64,000 bases of DNA from Kitasatospora sp. MAA4 (GTDB lineage: Bacteria; Actinomycetota; Actinomycetes; Streptomycetales; Streptomycetaceae). The stretch covers positions 1 through 64,000 of the forward strand of contig NZ_JARZAI010000006.1 in the NCBI RefSeq assembly GCF_029893355.1, written 5' to 3'. This document shows positions 16,649 to 25,305 of the stretch, piece by piece. The notes under the pieces are model-generated. The model saw only the letters and a program-made list of their open reading frames with translations, did not search any database and was not told the DNA's origin. The number at the start of each line of letters is the position of its first letter. Position 1 is the stretch's first letter. Position numbers and translations under genes: made by a program.

Positions 16649-17319
16649 GCCGCGGTCCCGTCCGGGGTCTCCGAGATCTCCCTGACCTGCGCGCGGGCCT
16701 GCGAAACCAGCTGCGTGCCCCGGTCCGGAGACGTGTCCAGCCGGGCCAGCACCGCCGGCACGGCGATGCCGGGCAGCACGTGGTCGAAGAGCAGGGCGAC
16801 CTCGCTCTCCAGGCCGGGATTGCCCGGCAGGGCTTCCGCCATGATCTGCGCACCGGTCCAAGCACCCACCAGTATCCGCGCGGTGTCGTTCGGCACCACG
16901 TGCGGCAGTACCTCGCCCTGATCCTTGGCCTCCTGGATCTGGCCGGCCAACAGCGCAATCCAGTCAGGCCACTTGGTACCGAACAGTGCCCGCGCCGACT
17001 TGTCCACGGAGAGCCTGATCGAGGCACTCAGCAGAGGCTCCTGCGGGAGTCGGTAGGCCAGCGCCATCCCGGTGTCCACCATCTCCTGCAACTTGAACGC
17101 CTGCGGCTGGACGCCGTCGGTCGTCACCGCCTCGTCGAGCACCCCACGCGCCAGCTCCTCCTTCGAGGAGAAGTGGAAGTACAGGGCGCCCTTGGTGACT
17201 TGGGCGCATTTGAGGATCTCCGCAATCGTGGCACCCTCGTAGCCGAATCTGTCGAAGACAAGGGCCGCCGCCTCCAAGATCGCCCGCCGAGTCCGGATCG
17301 CACGCTCCTGCTGCACCAT
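16645..17319 (-). CDS. Gamma-butyrolactone receptor-type TetR repressor (ArpA/ScbR family)
   Basis: 224 residues. The N-terminal helix-turn-helix RRAILEAAALVFDRFGYEGATIAEILKCAQVTKGALYFHF is the conserved family sequence. In the ligand domain the Trp-containing segment KWPDWIALLAGQIQEAKDQGEV carries the Trp that lines the butyrolactone pocket in CprB/ArpA. It is divergent from the AfsA homologue, the standard pairing, and three 7-8-7 palindromes of the type bound by this family occur in the cluster. Either a true receptor or a pseudo-receptor is possible; keeping Trp fits the former. Confidence 0.88.
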   Translation of the reverse strand: MVQQERAIRTRRAILEAAALVFDRFGYEGATIAEILKCAQVTKGALYFHFSSKEELARGVLDEAVTTDGVQPQAFKLQEMVDTGMALAYRLPQEPLLSASIRLSVDKSARALFGTKWPDWIALLAGQIQEAKDQGEVLPHVVPNDTARILVGAWTGAQIMAEALPGNPGLESEVALLFDHVLPGIAVPAVLARLDTSPDRGTQLVSQARAQVREISETPDGTAA

Positions 17320-17367
17320 TTGAGCCTCCTGTCTTCCGCTCTGTAGCTCTTAACAACTCTTGTAAAA

Positions 17368-17389
17368 GAAACCAGATAGTCAGTATGTT
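17368..17389. promoter_or_regulatory. Imperfect ARE-like site between the receptor and AfsA genes
   Basis: GAAACC (17368-17373) and AGTATGT (17382-17388) are plausible half sites of an autoregulatory element with an 8-base spacer, though only about four of seven positions pair. Its position in the receptor/AfsA intergenic region is where such elements usually lie. Confidence 0.35.
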
Positions 17390-17454
17390 ACCCGAGGGCA
17401 GATCGATCGCCTACTCGAGTGCATACATCGTCTCAGGGGGGGACCTTGTACCAG

Positions 17455-18435
17455 ATGCTTCCGCAACCCGCATTCGATTTCCCGAGCACGCTGCGGATCC
17501 CGCGCCAGCGAGTCCGCACCGCCCAGGAGACACCTCGCCCGCAGCGGTTCGAAATGGTCGAAAAGATCCCCAAGGAGCTCGTCCACCTCCGTGTGGAGGA
17601 CTCAGTGCTCATCACCGGATGGACCCGCCACGACGACACGCGGTGCTCGCTCACGGCCGTCTGGCCGGCGGACGCCTCGCCCGGCCGCGACGGCCGGCCG
17701 GACTCGCTGCTGATCCCGCAGACCATCCGGCAGAGCGGACTGGCACTCGCGCACGCCGAGTTCGGCGCCCCGCTCACCCACCAGACGCTGCTGGAGCAGT
17801 TCGACTACACCGTCGACCCGCACTACCGCCTGACGGCCGGGGAGCCGGCAGCCGTGGAGGTCGAGGCCGTCTGCACGGAGGCCGGGCGCCGCGGACACAC
17901 ACTCACCGGCCTGCGGATAGAAATGACGATCCGCCAGGGCGGCCAGGTGGTGGCGCGCTCCGACAGCCGGTTCTCCTGGATATCCCCCGCGGTCTTCCGC
18001 CGCCTGCGGGGCGACTACGCCGTCATCACCGGGTGGGGGGAATGGCCCCTGCCGGGTCCCGTCCTGCCGCGGGTCGCAGGCCGCACCGCCGCCCAGGAGA
18101 TCGTCCTCTCCCCCACCGGCCGGGCGCACCGGTGGCAGCTCCGCTGCGACGCCGGCAACCCCGCCCTCTTCGACCACCCGGTCGACCACGTCCCCGGACT
18201 GGTCCTGATCGAAGCCGCCCACCAGGCCGCGAACGCCCGCACCTCGGGCATGTTCACCCCGGCCTCGGTGACCACGGCCTTCAGCCGGTACGTCGAGTTC
18301 GACGCGCCCTGCTGGATCGAGGCCACCGTCCTGCCGACCGAGCAGCCCGGCATCGTCAGCGTCGAGGTCTCCGGCCACCAGCAGGGTGAAGTGGCGTTCC
18401 GCTCCACCCTGACCGGGCCGCTCAATGAGGGATGA
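17455..18435 (+). CDS. AfsA-family gamma-butyrolactone biosynthesis protein
   Basis: 326 residues with two AfsA hot-dog domains: about 45-170 (KELVHLRVEDSVLITGWTRHDD) and about 200-320, with FDHPVDHVPGLVLIEAAHQA, the conserved H-V-P-G segment. AfsA condenses a beta-ketoacyl donor with dihydroxyacetone phosphate, the first step to A-factor-type signals. The reductases that finish the pathway are not nearby, so the host may use general enzymes. ATG 17455 follows AGGGGGGGACC at long spacing; an in-frame TTG at 17446 and GTG at 17419 are alternatives. The stop overlaps the next gene by 11 bases. Confidence 0.85.
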   Translation: MLPQPAFDFPSTLRIPRQRVRTAQETPRPQRFEMVEKIPKELVHLRVEDSVLITGWTRHDDTRCSLTAVWPADASPGRDGRPDSLLIPQTIRQSGLALAHAEFGAPLTHQTLLEQFDYTVDPHYRLTAGEPAAVEVEAVCTEAGRRGHTLTGLRIEMTIRQGGQVVARSDSRFSWISPAVFRRLRGDYAVITGWGEWPLPGPVLPRVAGRTAAQEIVLSPTGRAHRWQLRCDAGNPALFDHPVDHVPGLVLIEAAHQAANARTSGMFTPASVTTAFSRYVEFDAPCWIEATVLPTEQPGIVSVEVSGHQQGEVAFRSTLTGPLNEG

Positions 18436-18916
18436 GATCATCCGGGAGTTCGGGACCCGGGTCGCCATCCTGGCCGCGCCGCGGCCGGGGTGGGTGAGGA
18501 TGCTCGGGCAGGGCAGCGTCGACGGCCACCCCTGGTCGGTGGATGCGCACTACTACGAGGGGCGCATTCCGCAGGCGACCGTACGAACCATCCGGGACCT
18601 TCCCGCTTCGGTCCAGGTCAGGCCGGGCGACGACATGACGGGACCGCTCGCCGAGTTCCTCTCCATGGTGGCCTCCGCCACCGTGCAGCTGGAGCCCGAC
18701 GTGCTTCCCCCGATTCTCGGGTTCCTCGACGAACTCTCCACGGTCGAGGAGTCATCGGGCACCCTGGTGATCGACGGGGTGCGGGTGGCGGCCGACTCGA
18801 TCGAGGCCATGGGATCGTTCGCGCTCCGCGCTCGGCTCGACGGGACCAGCGTCATCCTGTGCGGCGAATCAGAGCTCCGCGGCGAACTGAGCGCTGGGCT
18901 CGCCTGGCACTCATGA
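18425..18916 (+). CDS. Hypothetical protein coupled to the AfsA gene
   Basis: 163 residues, not recognised. Soluble, acidic, mixed alpha/beta, no signal or membrane segment. Segments such as QGSVDGHPWSVDAHYYEGRI and GTLVIDGVRVAADSIEAMGSF read as ordinary protein with normal codon bias. ATG 18425 lies within the end of the AfsA frame (11-base overlap), implying translational coupling, and its stop overlaps the convergent nuclease gene by 6 bases. It could serve the butyrolactone locus or belong to the neighbouring nuclease; nothing decides between them. Confidence 0.65.
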   Translation: MRDEIIREFGTRVAILAAPRPGWVRMLGQGSVDGHPWSVDAHYYEGRIPQATVRTIRDLPASVQVRPGDDMTGPLAEFLSMVASATVQLEPDVLPPILGFLDELSTVEESSGTLVIDGVRVAADSIEAMGSFALRARLDGTSVILCGESELRGELSAGLAWHS

Positions 18917-20425
18917 GAGCTGTGGAAGTGGTTCCACGGGATCCTCCGGGCGGGCGACCGTCCAGAGCTCGTCGCCCAGCAGCAACGTGGGTGCTCCTTC
19001 GTGCGCGGCGCCTGCTCGTGTCAGTCGTACGCTCAGATGGTCGCCATAGCTGGGCACGGGCAGCCACAGCTTGCGGGCACTGCGGACGCCTTCAGGAGTT
19101 CCGCCCAGTACGGCGATCCCCTCGGCCTCCAGGAAGGGGCGCACGTCCCGCACACGTCGCATCGAGTCCTGGGACATGGTCACCGTCTCCAGCACGTTCC
19201 GCGATAGCACCCGGCCCTGGACCCGACGGAACAGCTCGGCCATCCGCAACCTGCTCGCGCCAGGCTGCAAGATCGCCTCAAGGTCATGCGGAGGTACCGA
19301 GCGCAGGGCGTTATCGGGGAACTCAGCCTGCTGGTGGAGCCAGTGGATGCCCTCCCTCGCGCTGCGGACGGACAGCATCCTGTTCCCATCCCTGTTTCCA
19401 CGCCCGAGGGGCAGGTCAGAGGAGATACGGCAGATGCCCAGAGACCAGGTGGAGGTTTCCTCCCATGCTGAGAGCAGCAGAGTCAGGTGCCCGTTCAACT
19501 CCGGGGGGATCATCCACAGCCCCCGCTGGCTGAACTTGAGATCCACCTCGACGCCGTCGATCAGGTAGTCCATGGCGGTTCCATCGGCAAGCCCGAACTC
19601 CCGCTGCACTGTCATCTCGATCAGAGTGCTGAGGTAGGTCTTCTCCGTCTTGCCCAACTGACGGAGTTCGTACCTTCCGGTCAACGGGCCGTCGAGCACC
19701 TTGTCGAAGGCCGTTCTGATCACTCGGGCGAATCGCGAGCCGTCCGTGTCCAGGCTGTGCATAACCCCGGCTACGTGCAGCAGTTCCTCGTCATCGGCGA
19801 TCGGGTTCGGACTGGTGGACCGGGCCCAGGGTGCGACGGAAGGAGCTGCGGTCCGGGCCGGAAGCGGCTCGGGGAGGGCGAGTACCGCTGCCGGGCGCTC
19901 CGGCTTCGCGGCGCGCGTCCCCGCCAGGTAGCCGAGGAGGAAGGTGACGGCGGCCTCGCTCTGGTACCGGGCGGCGCGCTCGGCCGACAGTTCGACCTGG
20001 AGGGCGGCGATCTGTTCCGCCATCAGCGACGGCGGGTCCGTACTCTCGTCCATGCCAGGCTGCGTCACGCTAGGCGGCTCGGGCAGCTTCTGCTGACGGT
20101 TCCTGCGCGATTCGGCGAACAACTCCTGTGCTTTCTCCAGGAGTCCGGCGACCTCCTCGTCTGGCGCGCAGAGGCCGATCACCGCAGCGGCAAGCGTGCC
20201 GGCGGCGGCCAGCCCCTCCCCCGAGAACCGCTTGGACAGCGTGGTCGCACTGGGCACCGGCTGGTCGTTGAGCAGCTCCGGGGTGAGCCGGTCCTGCAGA
20301 TCACGCAGCGTCAGACCGGCGCGCTCCAGCTGCTCGCGCAGCAGGACCGCGATCCGGTTCAGCGCGTCGTCCTCGCCCCGGAGCGGCCCCCACGGCCTAC
20401 CCTTGCCGCCGTTCCGGTCCCCCAT
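18911..20425 (-). CDS. NaeI-family type II restriction endonuclease fused to an N-terminal HTH domain
   Basis: 504 residues in three parts. Residues about 18-105 form an XRE-like helix-turn-helix (LTLRDLQDRLTPELLNDQ, then PSATTLSKRFSGEGL) of the type common in Streptomyces; 131-170 is a short coiled coil; 205-500 match NaeI almost end to end as I recall that protein. Its active-site residues Glu70, Asp86, Asp95 and Lys97 correspond here to Glu260, Asp276, Asp285 and Lys287 at a constant offset (LGKTEKTYLSTLIE, MDYLIDGVEVDLKFSQ), and the C-terminal DNA-binding half keeps ELFRRVQGRVLSRNVLETV. NaeI cuts GCCGGC and needs two sites. The position of NaeI Leu43 is Val233 here. No methyltransferase gene lies anywhere in the window. 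ATG 20425 follows GGGGAG. Confidence 0.85.
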   Translation of the reverse strand: MGDRNGGKGRPWGPLRGEDDALNRIAVLLREQLERAGLTLRDLQDRLTPELLNDQPVPSATTLSKRFSGEGLAAAGTLAAAVIGLCAPDEEVAGLLEKAQELFAESRRNRQQKLPEPPSVTQPGMDESTDPPSLMAEQIAALQVELSAERAARYQSEAAVTFLLGYLAGTRAAKPERPAAVLALPEPLPARTAAPSVAPWARSTSPNPIADDEELLHVAGVMHSLDTDGSRFARVIRTAFDKVLDGPLTGRYELRQLGKTEKTYLSTLIEMTVQREFGLADGTAMDYLIDGVEVDLKFSQRGLWMIPPELNGHLTLLLSAWEETSTWSLGICRISSDLPLGRGNRDGNRMLSVRSAREGIHWLHQQAEFPDNALRSVPPHDLEAILQPGASRLRMAELFRRVQGRVLSRNVLETVTMSQDSMRRVRDVRPFLEAEGIAVLGGTPEGVRSARKLWLPVPSYGDHLSVRLTRAGAAHEGAPTLLLGDELWTVARPEDPVEPLPQLS

Positions 20426-20476
20426 CGCTGCTGCTCCCCATTTGATCAGCGAAACAAAATCTCGTTCCCGGAACAA

Positions 20477-20482
20477 TATAAT
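20477..20482 (+). promoter_or_regulatory. Candidate -10 box upstream of the small membrane protein
   Basis: A perfect TATAAT, rare in such GC-rich DNA, within an AT-rich patch of about 60 bp between the divergent nuclease and small-protein genes. I could not assign a matching -35. Confidence 0.4.
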
Positions 20483-20569
20483 CAATGGGGCCCGCGCCGC
20501 TGAACCGGTGCAGGATGGATCTCCGCGACGCCGTCGGCGTGGCCGCAACTCCTCCTGGACGGTGTCATC

Positions 20570-20767
20570 GTGACTCAGATCTCGGCGGTCAGGGTTCTCC
20601 TGGTCTGCATCGTGCTGCTGACCGGCCTGCTGCTCGCCGTGGTGGCCGCCTGGCTGCCGACCGATCCCGCCGCGAGCTGGGCCGGGCGGGTCAGGAACGG
20701 GGCGGTGACCTTCGTGATGGCCGTTACCGTGCTGATCGCGCTGCTCACCGCCGTCGGTCTCCTGTAG
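20570..20767 (+). CDS. Small two-helix membrane protein
   Basis: 65 residues: hydrophobic helices at about 8-28 (LLVCIVLLTGLLLAVVAAWL) and 44-64 (GAVTFVMAVTVLIALLTAVG), with a short polar loop containing PTDPAASW. GTG 20570. Function unknown. It is divergent from the nuclease-HTH gene and shares its AT-rich promoter region; two-helix membrane proteins of this size are common both as defence effectors and as unrelated small proteins, so the link is only positional. Confidence 0.55.
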   Translation: MTQISAVRVLLVCIVLLTGLLLAVVAAWLPTDPAASWAGRVRNGAVTFVMAVTVLIALLTAVGLL

Positions 20768-20781
20768 GGCCTGTACGACAG

Positions 20782-22509
20782 TCAGACCGCGCTGGGGCGG
20801 CGGGCGTAGACCAGCCAGGTGAGCAACAGGCAGGCGGCGTAGTCGGCGAGGAAGGCGACATAGGCGGCGTTGGCGTTGTGGGTGCTGAGGAAGGACTGGC
20901 GCAGCGCGATGTTGACCAGAACGCCGCCGAACGCGCCGACCGCTCCTGCGATGCCGATCATCGCCGAGGCGCGGCGGCGGGCGTCGTGGTCGGTCTGCTG
21001 CGGGTCGGCGCCGGGGCCGGCGGTCTGCTGGGCGCGGAGGCGGGCGATGGCCGGGATCATGCGGTAGGTCGAGCCGTTGCCGATGCCGCTGAGGACGAAG
21101 AGGGCGACGAAGCCGGCGATGAAGAGGGGCAGCGAGTTCTGCCGGGAGGCGAGCAGCACGGTCAGGGCGCCGGCGGCCATCGCGGCGAAGGTGGCCAGGG
21201 TCACCCGCGCGCCGCCCCAGCGGTCGGCCAGCAGCCCGCCGACCGGGCGGACCAGTGAGCCGAGCAGCGGGCCGAGGAAGGTCAGGTAGGCGGCCTTGAC
21301 CGGGGTGTCGAACTGATGGTGGAACTGGACCTGGAGCACCTGCCCGAAGGCGAAGCTGAAACCGATGAAGGAGCCGAAGGTGCCGATGTAGAGCATCGAC
21401 ATCACCCAGGTGTGCGGGTCGCGCCCGACGTCGCGCAGGGCGCGCCGGTCGTTGCGCAGGGCGGTGAGGTTGTCCATCCGAAAAAGGGCGCCCAGGGCCG
21501 CCAGCACGATCAGCGGGAGGTAGGCCAGCGGCAGCAGGCGGGGGTGCGTGGCGCCCGCGGTGGCCAGGATCAGCAGCCCGACCAGCTGGACGGCGGGCAC
21601 GCCGAGGTTTCCGCCGCCGGCGTTGATCCCCAGCGCCCAGCCCTTGAGCCGCTGCGGGTAGAAGGCGTTGATGTTGGCCATCGAGGAGGCGAAGTTGCCG
21701 CCGCCGACCCCGGCGACGCAGGCGACCGCCAGCAGGGTGCCGTACGAGACACCGGGCTTGAGCACAACGGCGGCCAGGGCGGTGGGGACCAGCAGGAGCA
21801 GGGCGCTGAGGATCGTCCAGTTCCGGCCGCCGAAGCGGGCCACCGCGAAGGTGTAGGGCAGCCGCAGCACCGCGCCGAGCGCGGTGGGCAGCGCGGTCAG
21901 CGTGAACTTGCCCGCCGGGTCGATGTGGTACTCCGGGCCGAGGAAGAGCACCAGCACCGACCAGAGGCTCCACACCGAGAATCCGATGTGCTCGGAGAGG
22001 ACCGAGAAGACCAGGTTGCGGCGGGCGATCGGGGCGCCGGTGCGCTCCCAGAACTCGGCGTCCTCCGGGCGCCAGTCGTCGATTCCGCGGCGCCGGCCGA
22101 ACCGGGCCGGGGCAGCGGGGGTTTCGGCCGGGGAGCCGGCGGCGCCCAGTCGCACCGGCCACTGCCGCAGCACCGCCGGTGAGCCGTCGGGCGCGAAGTC
22201 CTCGTCCAGGCAGACGCCGGTGCGCAGGTCGAAGGCCTGCTTGTACATCGGCGAGAGCAGCACCGGCACCTCGCCGCGGCTGCCGAGGATGCCGCGCGAC
22301 ATGACGTACGCGCCGCTGAACGGGTCGCGGTTCTCGACCGCGTACAACTCGCCGTCGCCGCCGAGGTAGACGGCCAACTGCTCGCCGTCGAGCAGAAGTG
22401 CGACGCCGCGGCCCGGGACCAGGTCGGCGCGCTCGCAGACCGGCGTCCAGCGGGAACCGTCGTGGATCTCCACGGTGGCGGTTGTGTTCGTGGTCAGGGC
22501 TGTCGTCAT
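20782..22509 (-). CDS. NirD-NarK fusion: nitrite reductase small subunit plus nitrate/nitrite transporter
   Basis: 575 residues. Residues about 14-118 are a NirD domain (TPVCERADLVPGRGVALLL, YAVENRDPFSGAYVMSRGI), lacking Rieske Cys/His ligands as is normal for NirD. After a linker, 150-575 form a 12-TM major facilitator of the NarK family (ANINAFYPQRLKGWALGINAGGGNLGV contains the nitrate signature). The fusion would hold the reductase subunit at the membrane next to the nitrite entry point. ATG 22509 overlaps the nirB stop (ATGA) and follows GGAGG, so expression is coupled to nirB. Confidence 0.88.
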   Translation of the reverse strand: MTTALTTNTTATVEIHDGSRWTPVCERADLVPGRGVALLLDGEQLAVYLGGDGELYAVENRDPFSGAYVMSRGILGSRGEVPVLLSPMYKQAFDLRTGVCLDEDFAPDGSPAVLRQWPVRLGAAGSPAETPAAPARFGRRRGIDDWRPEDAEFWERTGAPIARRNLVFSVLSEHIGFSVWSLWSVLVLFLGPEYHIDPAGKFTLTALPTALGAVLRLPYTFAVARFGGRNWTILSALLLLVPTALAAVVLKPGVSYGTLLAVACVAGVGGGNFASSMANINAFYPQRLKGWALGINAGGGNLGVPAVQLVGLLILATAGATHPRLLPLAYLPLIVLAALGALFRMDNLTALRNDRRALRDVGRDPHTWVMSMLYIGTFGSFIGFSFAFGQVLQVQFHHQFDTPVKAAYLTFLGPLLGSLVRPVGGLLADRWGGARVTLATFAAMAAGALTVLLASRQNSLPLFIAGFVALFVLSGIGNGSTYRMIPAIARLRAQQTAGPGADPQQTDHDARRRASAMIGIAGAVGAFGGVLVNIALRQSFLSTHNANAAYVAFLADYAACLLLTWLVYARRPSAV

Positions 22510-25115
22510 CGGGTTCGAACCTCCAGGTGGGCGCCGGCGATCAGGGCCGGCTGCGGCGACTTCCCGTCCTCGCCGGGCAGTTCGGGGCGGATCTGACCCC
22601 GCTCGGGGACGAAGCGCACCGTCGGGTCGGGCACGCCGGGCGCGTTGGCGAACGAGACGAAGCGCCGCAGGCGGTCGGGTTCGGCCAGGGTGGCCGCCCA
22701 CTCGTCCTCGTAGGTGTCGACATGGCGGGCCATCAACTCGTCCAGGTCGGCGCAGATGCCGAGCGAGTCGTCGACGATGACCGCCCGCAGGTGGTCGATG
22801 CCGCCCTCCAGGCGCTCCAGCCAGGGGGCGGTGCGCTCCAGGCGGTCGGCGGTGCGGATGTAGAACATCAGGAAGCGGTCGATCGTGCGGATCAGGGTCT
22901 CGCGGTCCAGGGCGGCCGCGAAGAGGTCAGCATGACGGGGCGTCATACCGCCGTTGCCGCCCAGGTAGAGGTTCCAGCCCTCCGCTGTGGCGATCACGCC
23001 GAAGTCCTTGCTCTGCGCCTCCGCGCACTCCCGCGCGCAGCCGGAGACGGCCGACTTCAGCTTGTGTGGTGCGCGCAACCCCCGGTAGCGCAGCTCCAGT
23101 TCGATGGCCAGGCCGACCGAGTCCTGTACGCCGTAGCGGCACCAGGTCTGCCCGACACAGGACTTCACGGTGCGCAGCGCCTTGCCGTAGGCGTGTCCGG
23201 ACTCGAATCCCGCGTCGACCAGCCGCTTCCAGATCGGCGGCAGCTGGTCCACCCGCGCTCCGAAGAGGTCGATCCGCTGGCCGCCGGTGATCTTGGTGTA
23301 CAGCCCGAAGTCGCGGGCGATCTCGCCGATGACGATCAGCCCCTCGGGAGTGATCTCGCCGCCGGGGATCCGGGGCACCACCGAGTAGGAGCCGTTGCGC
23401 TGGAGGTTGGCCAGGAAGTGGTCGTTGGTGTCCTGGAGCGCGGCCTGCTCGCCGTCCAGGATGTGCCCGTTGCCCAGGCCGGCCAGGATCGAGGCGACCG
23501 CGGGCTTGCAGACGTCGCAGCCCACGCCCGTGCCGTGCTCCTCGACCAACCGGCGGAAGGAGGTGATCCCCTTGACCCGGACGATCTCGTACAGCTCCGC
23601 ACGGGTGTGCGTGAAGTGCTCGCACATCCCGCGGGCGACCTCCACTCCGCCGGCGGCCAGCTCCTCGGCCACGATGGTACCCAGCAGTTTGACGCAACTC
23701 CCGCAGCCACTCCCGGCCTTGGTGCACTTCTTGACCTCGGGGACGCTGCCGCAGCCCTGCTCGCGGACGGCCGCCCGCACGGCGCCCCTGCTGACGTTGT
23801 GGCACGAGCAGACCACCGCGTCGTCCGGCAGCACCAGCGGTCCGGCCGCCGCGCCGAGCGAGGCGGGCAGCACCAGCTGCTCCGGCGGGGCCGGCAGCGG
23901 CGCGCCACTGGCGGCCAGCGGCCGCAGCAGGCCGTACGACTCCGCGTCGCCGACCAGGACGCCGCCGAGCAGCGCGCCGTCGCGGCCGATCACCAGCTTC
24001 TTGTACACACCCTCCCTGCTGTTGGCGTACAGCACCTCCAACGCGCCCTCGGTGGTGCCGTGCGCGTCGCCGAAGCTGGCCACGTCCACACCCAGCAGCT
24101 TGAGCTTGGCGGACAGGTCAGCCCCGGTGAACGAGCCCTGGGCGTCGGTGAGTTCGCGGGCGACCACCTCGGCCATCGCGTAGCCGGGGGCGACCAGCCC
24201 GTACACCCTCCCGTCGACGGCCTGGGCGCACTCGCCGATCGCCCAGACGTGCGGGTCAGCGGTCCGGCAGTGCTCGTCGACGGTGATGCCGCCGCGCTCG
24301 CCGACCAGCAGCCCGCAGGCGCGGGCCAGTTGGTCGCGCGGGCGGACCCCGGCGGAGAAGACCACCAGGTCCACGTCGAGCTCGGTGCCGTCGGAGAGCG
24401 CCATGCCGCGCACCCGGCCGTCCTCGCCGGTGGTGATCTGCTGGGTCCCGGCGCCGGTGTGCACCAGCACGCCGAGGTCCTCGATCTTGCGGCGCAGCAC
24501 CTCGCCGCCGCCCTCGTCCACCTGGAGGGCCATCAGGCGCGGGGCGAACTCCACCACGTGGGTGCGCAGGCCCATCGCGGTCAGGGCGCCGGCCGCCTCC
24601 AGGCCCAGCAGGCCGCCGCCGACCACGGCGCCGACCCGGGCCCCGGCGGCGCCCGCGCTGATCGCCTCCAGGTCCTCGATGGTGCGGTAGACGTGGCAGC
24701 CCGGCGCGTCGTGACCGGGCACCGGCGGCACGAACGGGTACGAGCCGGTGGCCAGCACCAGCGCGTCGTAGCGCAGTCGGTGGCCGGCGGCGGTGGTGAC
24801 GGTGCGGGCGGCGCGGTCGATCTCCGCGACGGGGTCGCCGAGCCGCAGCTCCACGCCGTGCTCGGCGAGGAACTCCGGTGGGCACATGGACAGTTCCTCG
24901 GCCGAGGTGCCCGAGAACCAGGAGGTCAGGTGCACCCGGTCGTAGGCCGGGCGCGGCTCCTCGGCCAGCACCGTCACGCGCCAGGACTCCGCTCCCGGCC
25001 GCTCGAACAGCGCCTCGAGCAAGCGCTGGCCGACCATGCCGTGACCGACCAGAACCAGGTCCTTACGGGTCGTCTGCGGGCGGGTGGTTGACGGGTGGGT
25101 GTCGGTCGTCGTCAT
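22506..25115 (-). CDS. nirB: Assimilatory NAD(P)H nitrite reductase large subunit
   Basis: 869 residues. Order: FAD/NAD(P) domains (about 16-310, LVLVGHGMVGQRLLEALF and GARVGAVVGGGLLGLEAAGAL), BFD-type [2Fe-2S] domain (VVCSCHNVSRGAVRAAVREQ and four Cys through GSGCGSC), a second BFD-like segment ending GVGCDVCKPAVA, then the siroheme/[4Fe-4S] domain (SCVGQTWCRYG, SGCARECAEAQSKDFGV). It reduces nitrite to ammonium with six electrons. Siroheme genes lie divergently at 25306-27197, giving a self-contained module. ATG 25115 is the likely start; no strong ribosome site is seen. I looked for GlnR boxes in 25116-25305 and found none convincing. Confidence 0.95.
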   Translation of the reverse strand: MTTTDTHPSTTRPQTTRKDLVLVGHGMVGQRLLEALFERPGAESWRVTVLAEEPRPAYDRVHLTSWFSGTSAEELSMCPPEFLAEHGVELRLGDPVAEIDRAARTVTTAAGHRLRYDALVLATGSYPFVPPVPGHDAPGCHVYRTIEDLEAISAGAAGARVGAVVGGGLLGLEAAGALTAMGLRTHVVEFAPRLMALQVDEGGGEVLRRKIEDLGVLVHTGAGTQQITTGEDGRVRGMALSDGTELDVDLVVFSAGVRPRDQLARACGLLVGERGGITVDEHCRTADPHVWAIGECAQAVDGRVYGLVAPGYAMAEVVARELTDAQGSFTGADLSAKLKLLGVDVASFGDAHGTTEGALEVLYANSREGVYKKLVIGRDGALLGGVLVGDAESYGLLRPLAASGAPLPAPPEQLVLPASLGAAAGPLVLPDDAVVCSCHNVSRGAVRAAVREQGCGSVPEVKKCTKAGSGCGSCVKLLGTIVAEELAAGGVEVARGMCEHFTHTRAELYEIVRVKGITSFRRLVEEHGTGVGCDVCKPAVASILAGLGNGHILDGEQAALQDTNDHFLANLQRNGSYSVVPRIPGGEITPEGLIVIGEIARDFGLYTKITGGQRIDLFGARVDQLPPIWKRLVDAGFESGHAYGKALRTVKSCVGQTWCRYGVQDSVGLAIELELRYRGLRAPHKLKSAVSGCARECAEAQSKDFGVIATAEGWNLYLGGNGGMTPRHADLFAAALDRETLIRTIDRFLMFYIRTADRLERTAPWLERLEGGIDHLRAVIVDDSLGICADLDELMARHVDTYEDEWAATLAEPDRLRRFVSFANAPGVPDPTVRFVPERGQIRPELPGEDGKSPQPALIAGAHLEVRTR

Positions 25116-25305
25116 GGAAGCAGCGTCGTCCGGGCCCGTTACGCGGCCGGGTCCCCCGTGTTGCGCCCCCGGTACGCCCTGCTCACGGCCCGCCCCGGAC
25201 AAGGTCGGACGAACGACATCTTCCGTAACAGCGTCGGACCGTCACCTAACCCCGACGTGACGGCGGCGCAACGCGGCCGAAACCCGCCGGGCCCAGCCTG
25301 CACGG

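Noticed and set aside
18425..18916. The hypothetical protein as an immunity factor or methylase for the NaeI-type nuclease
   Set aside because: It is convergent, not co-oriented, has no methyltransferase motifs, and is coupled to the AfsA gene instead.
20426..22162. The nuclease frame stays open upstream for nearly 600 more codons, suggesting a giant fusion
   Set aside because: The extension is antisense-like Arg/Pro-rich sequence inside the NirD-NarK gene and across an AT-rich promoter region; ATG 20425 has a ribosome site and family-like sequence begins there.
25116..25305. Possible GlnR boxes between nirB and the siroheme genes
   Set aside because: GTTAC and GTGAC half sites occur, but I could not place the expected paired spacing with a GAAAC half.
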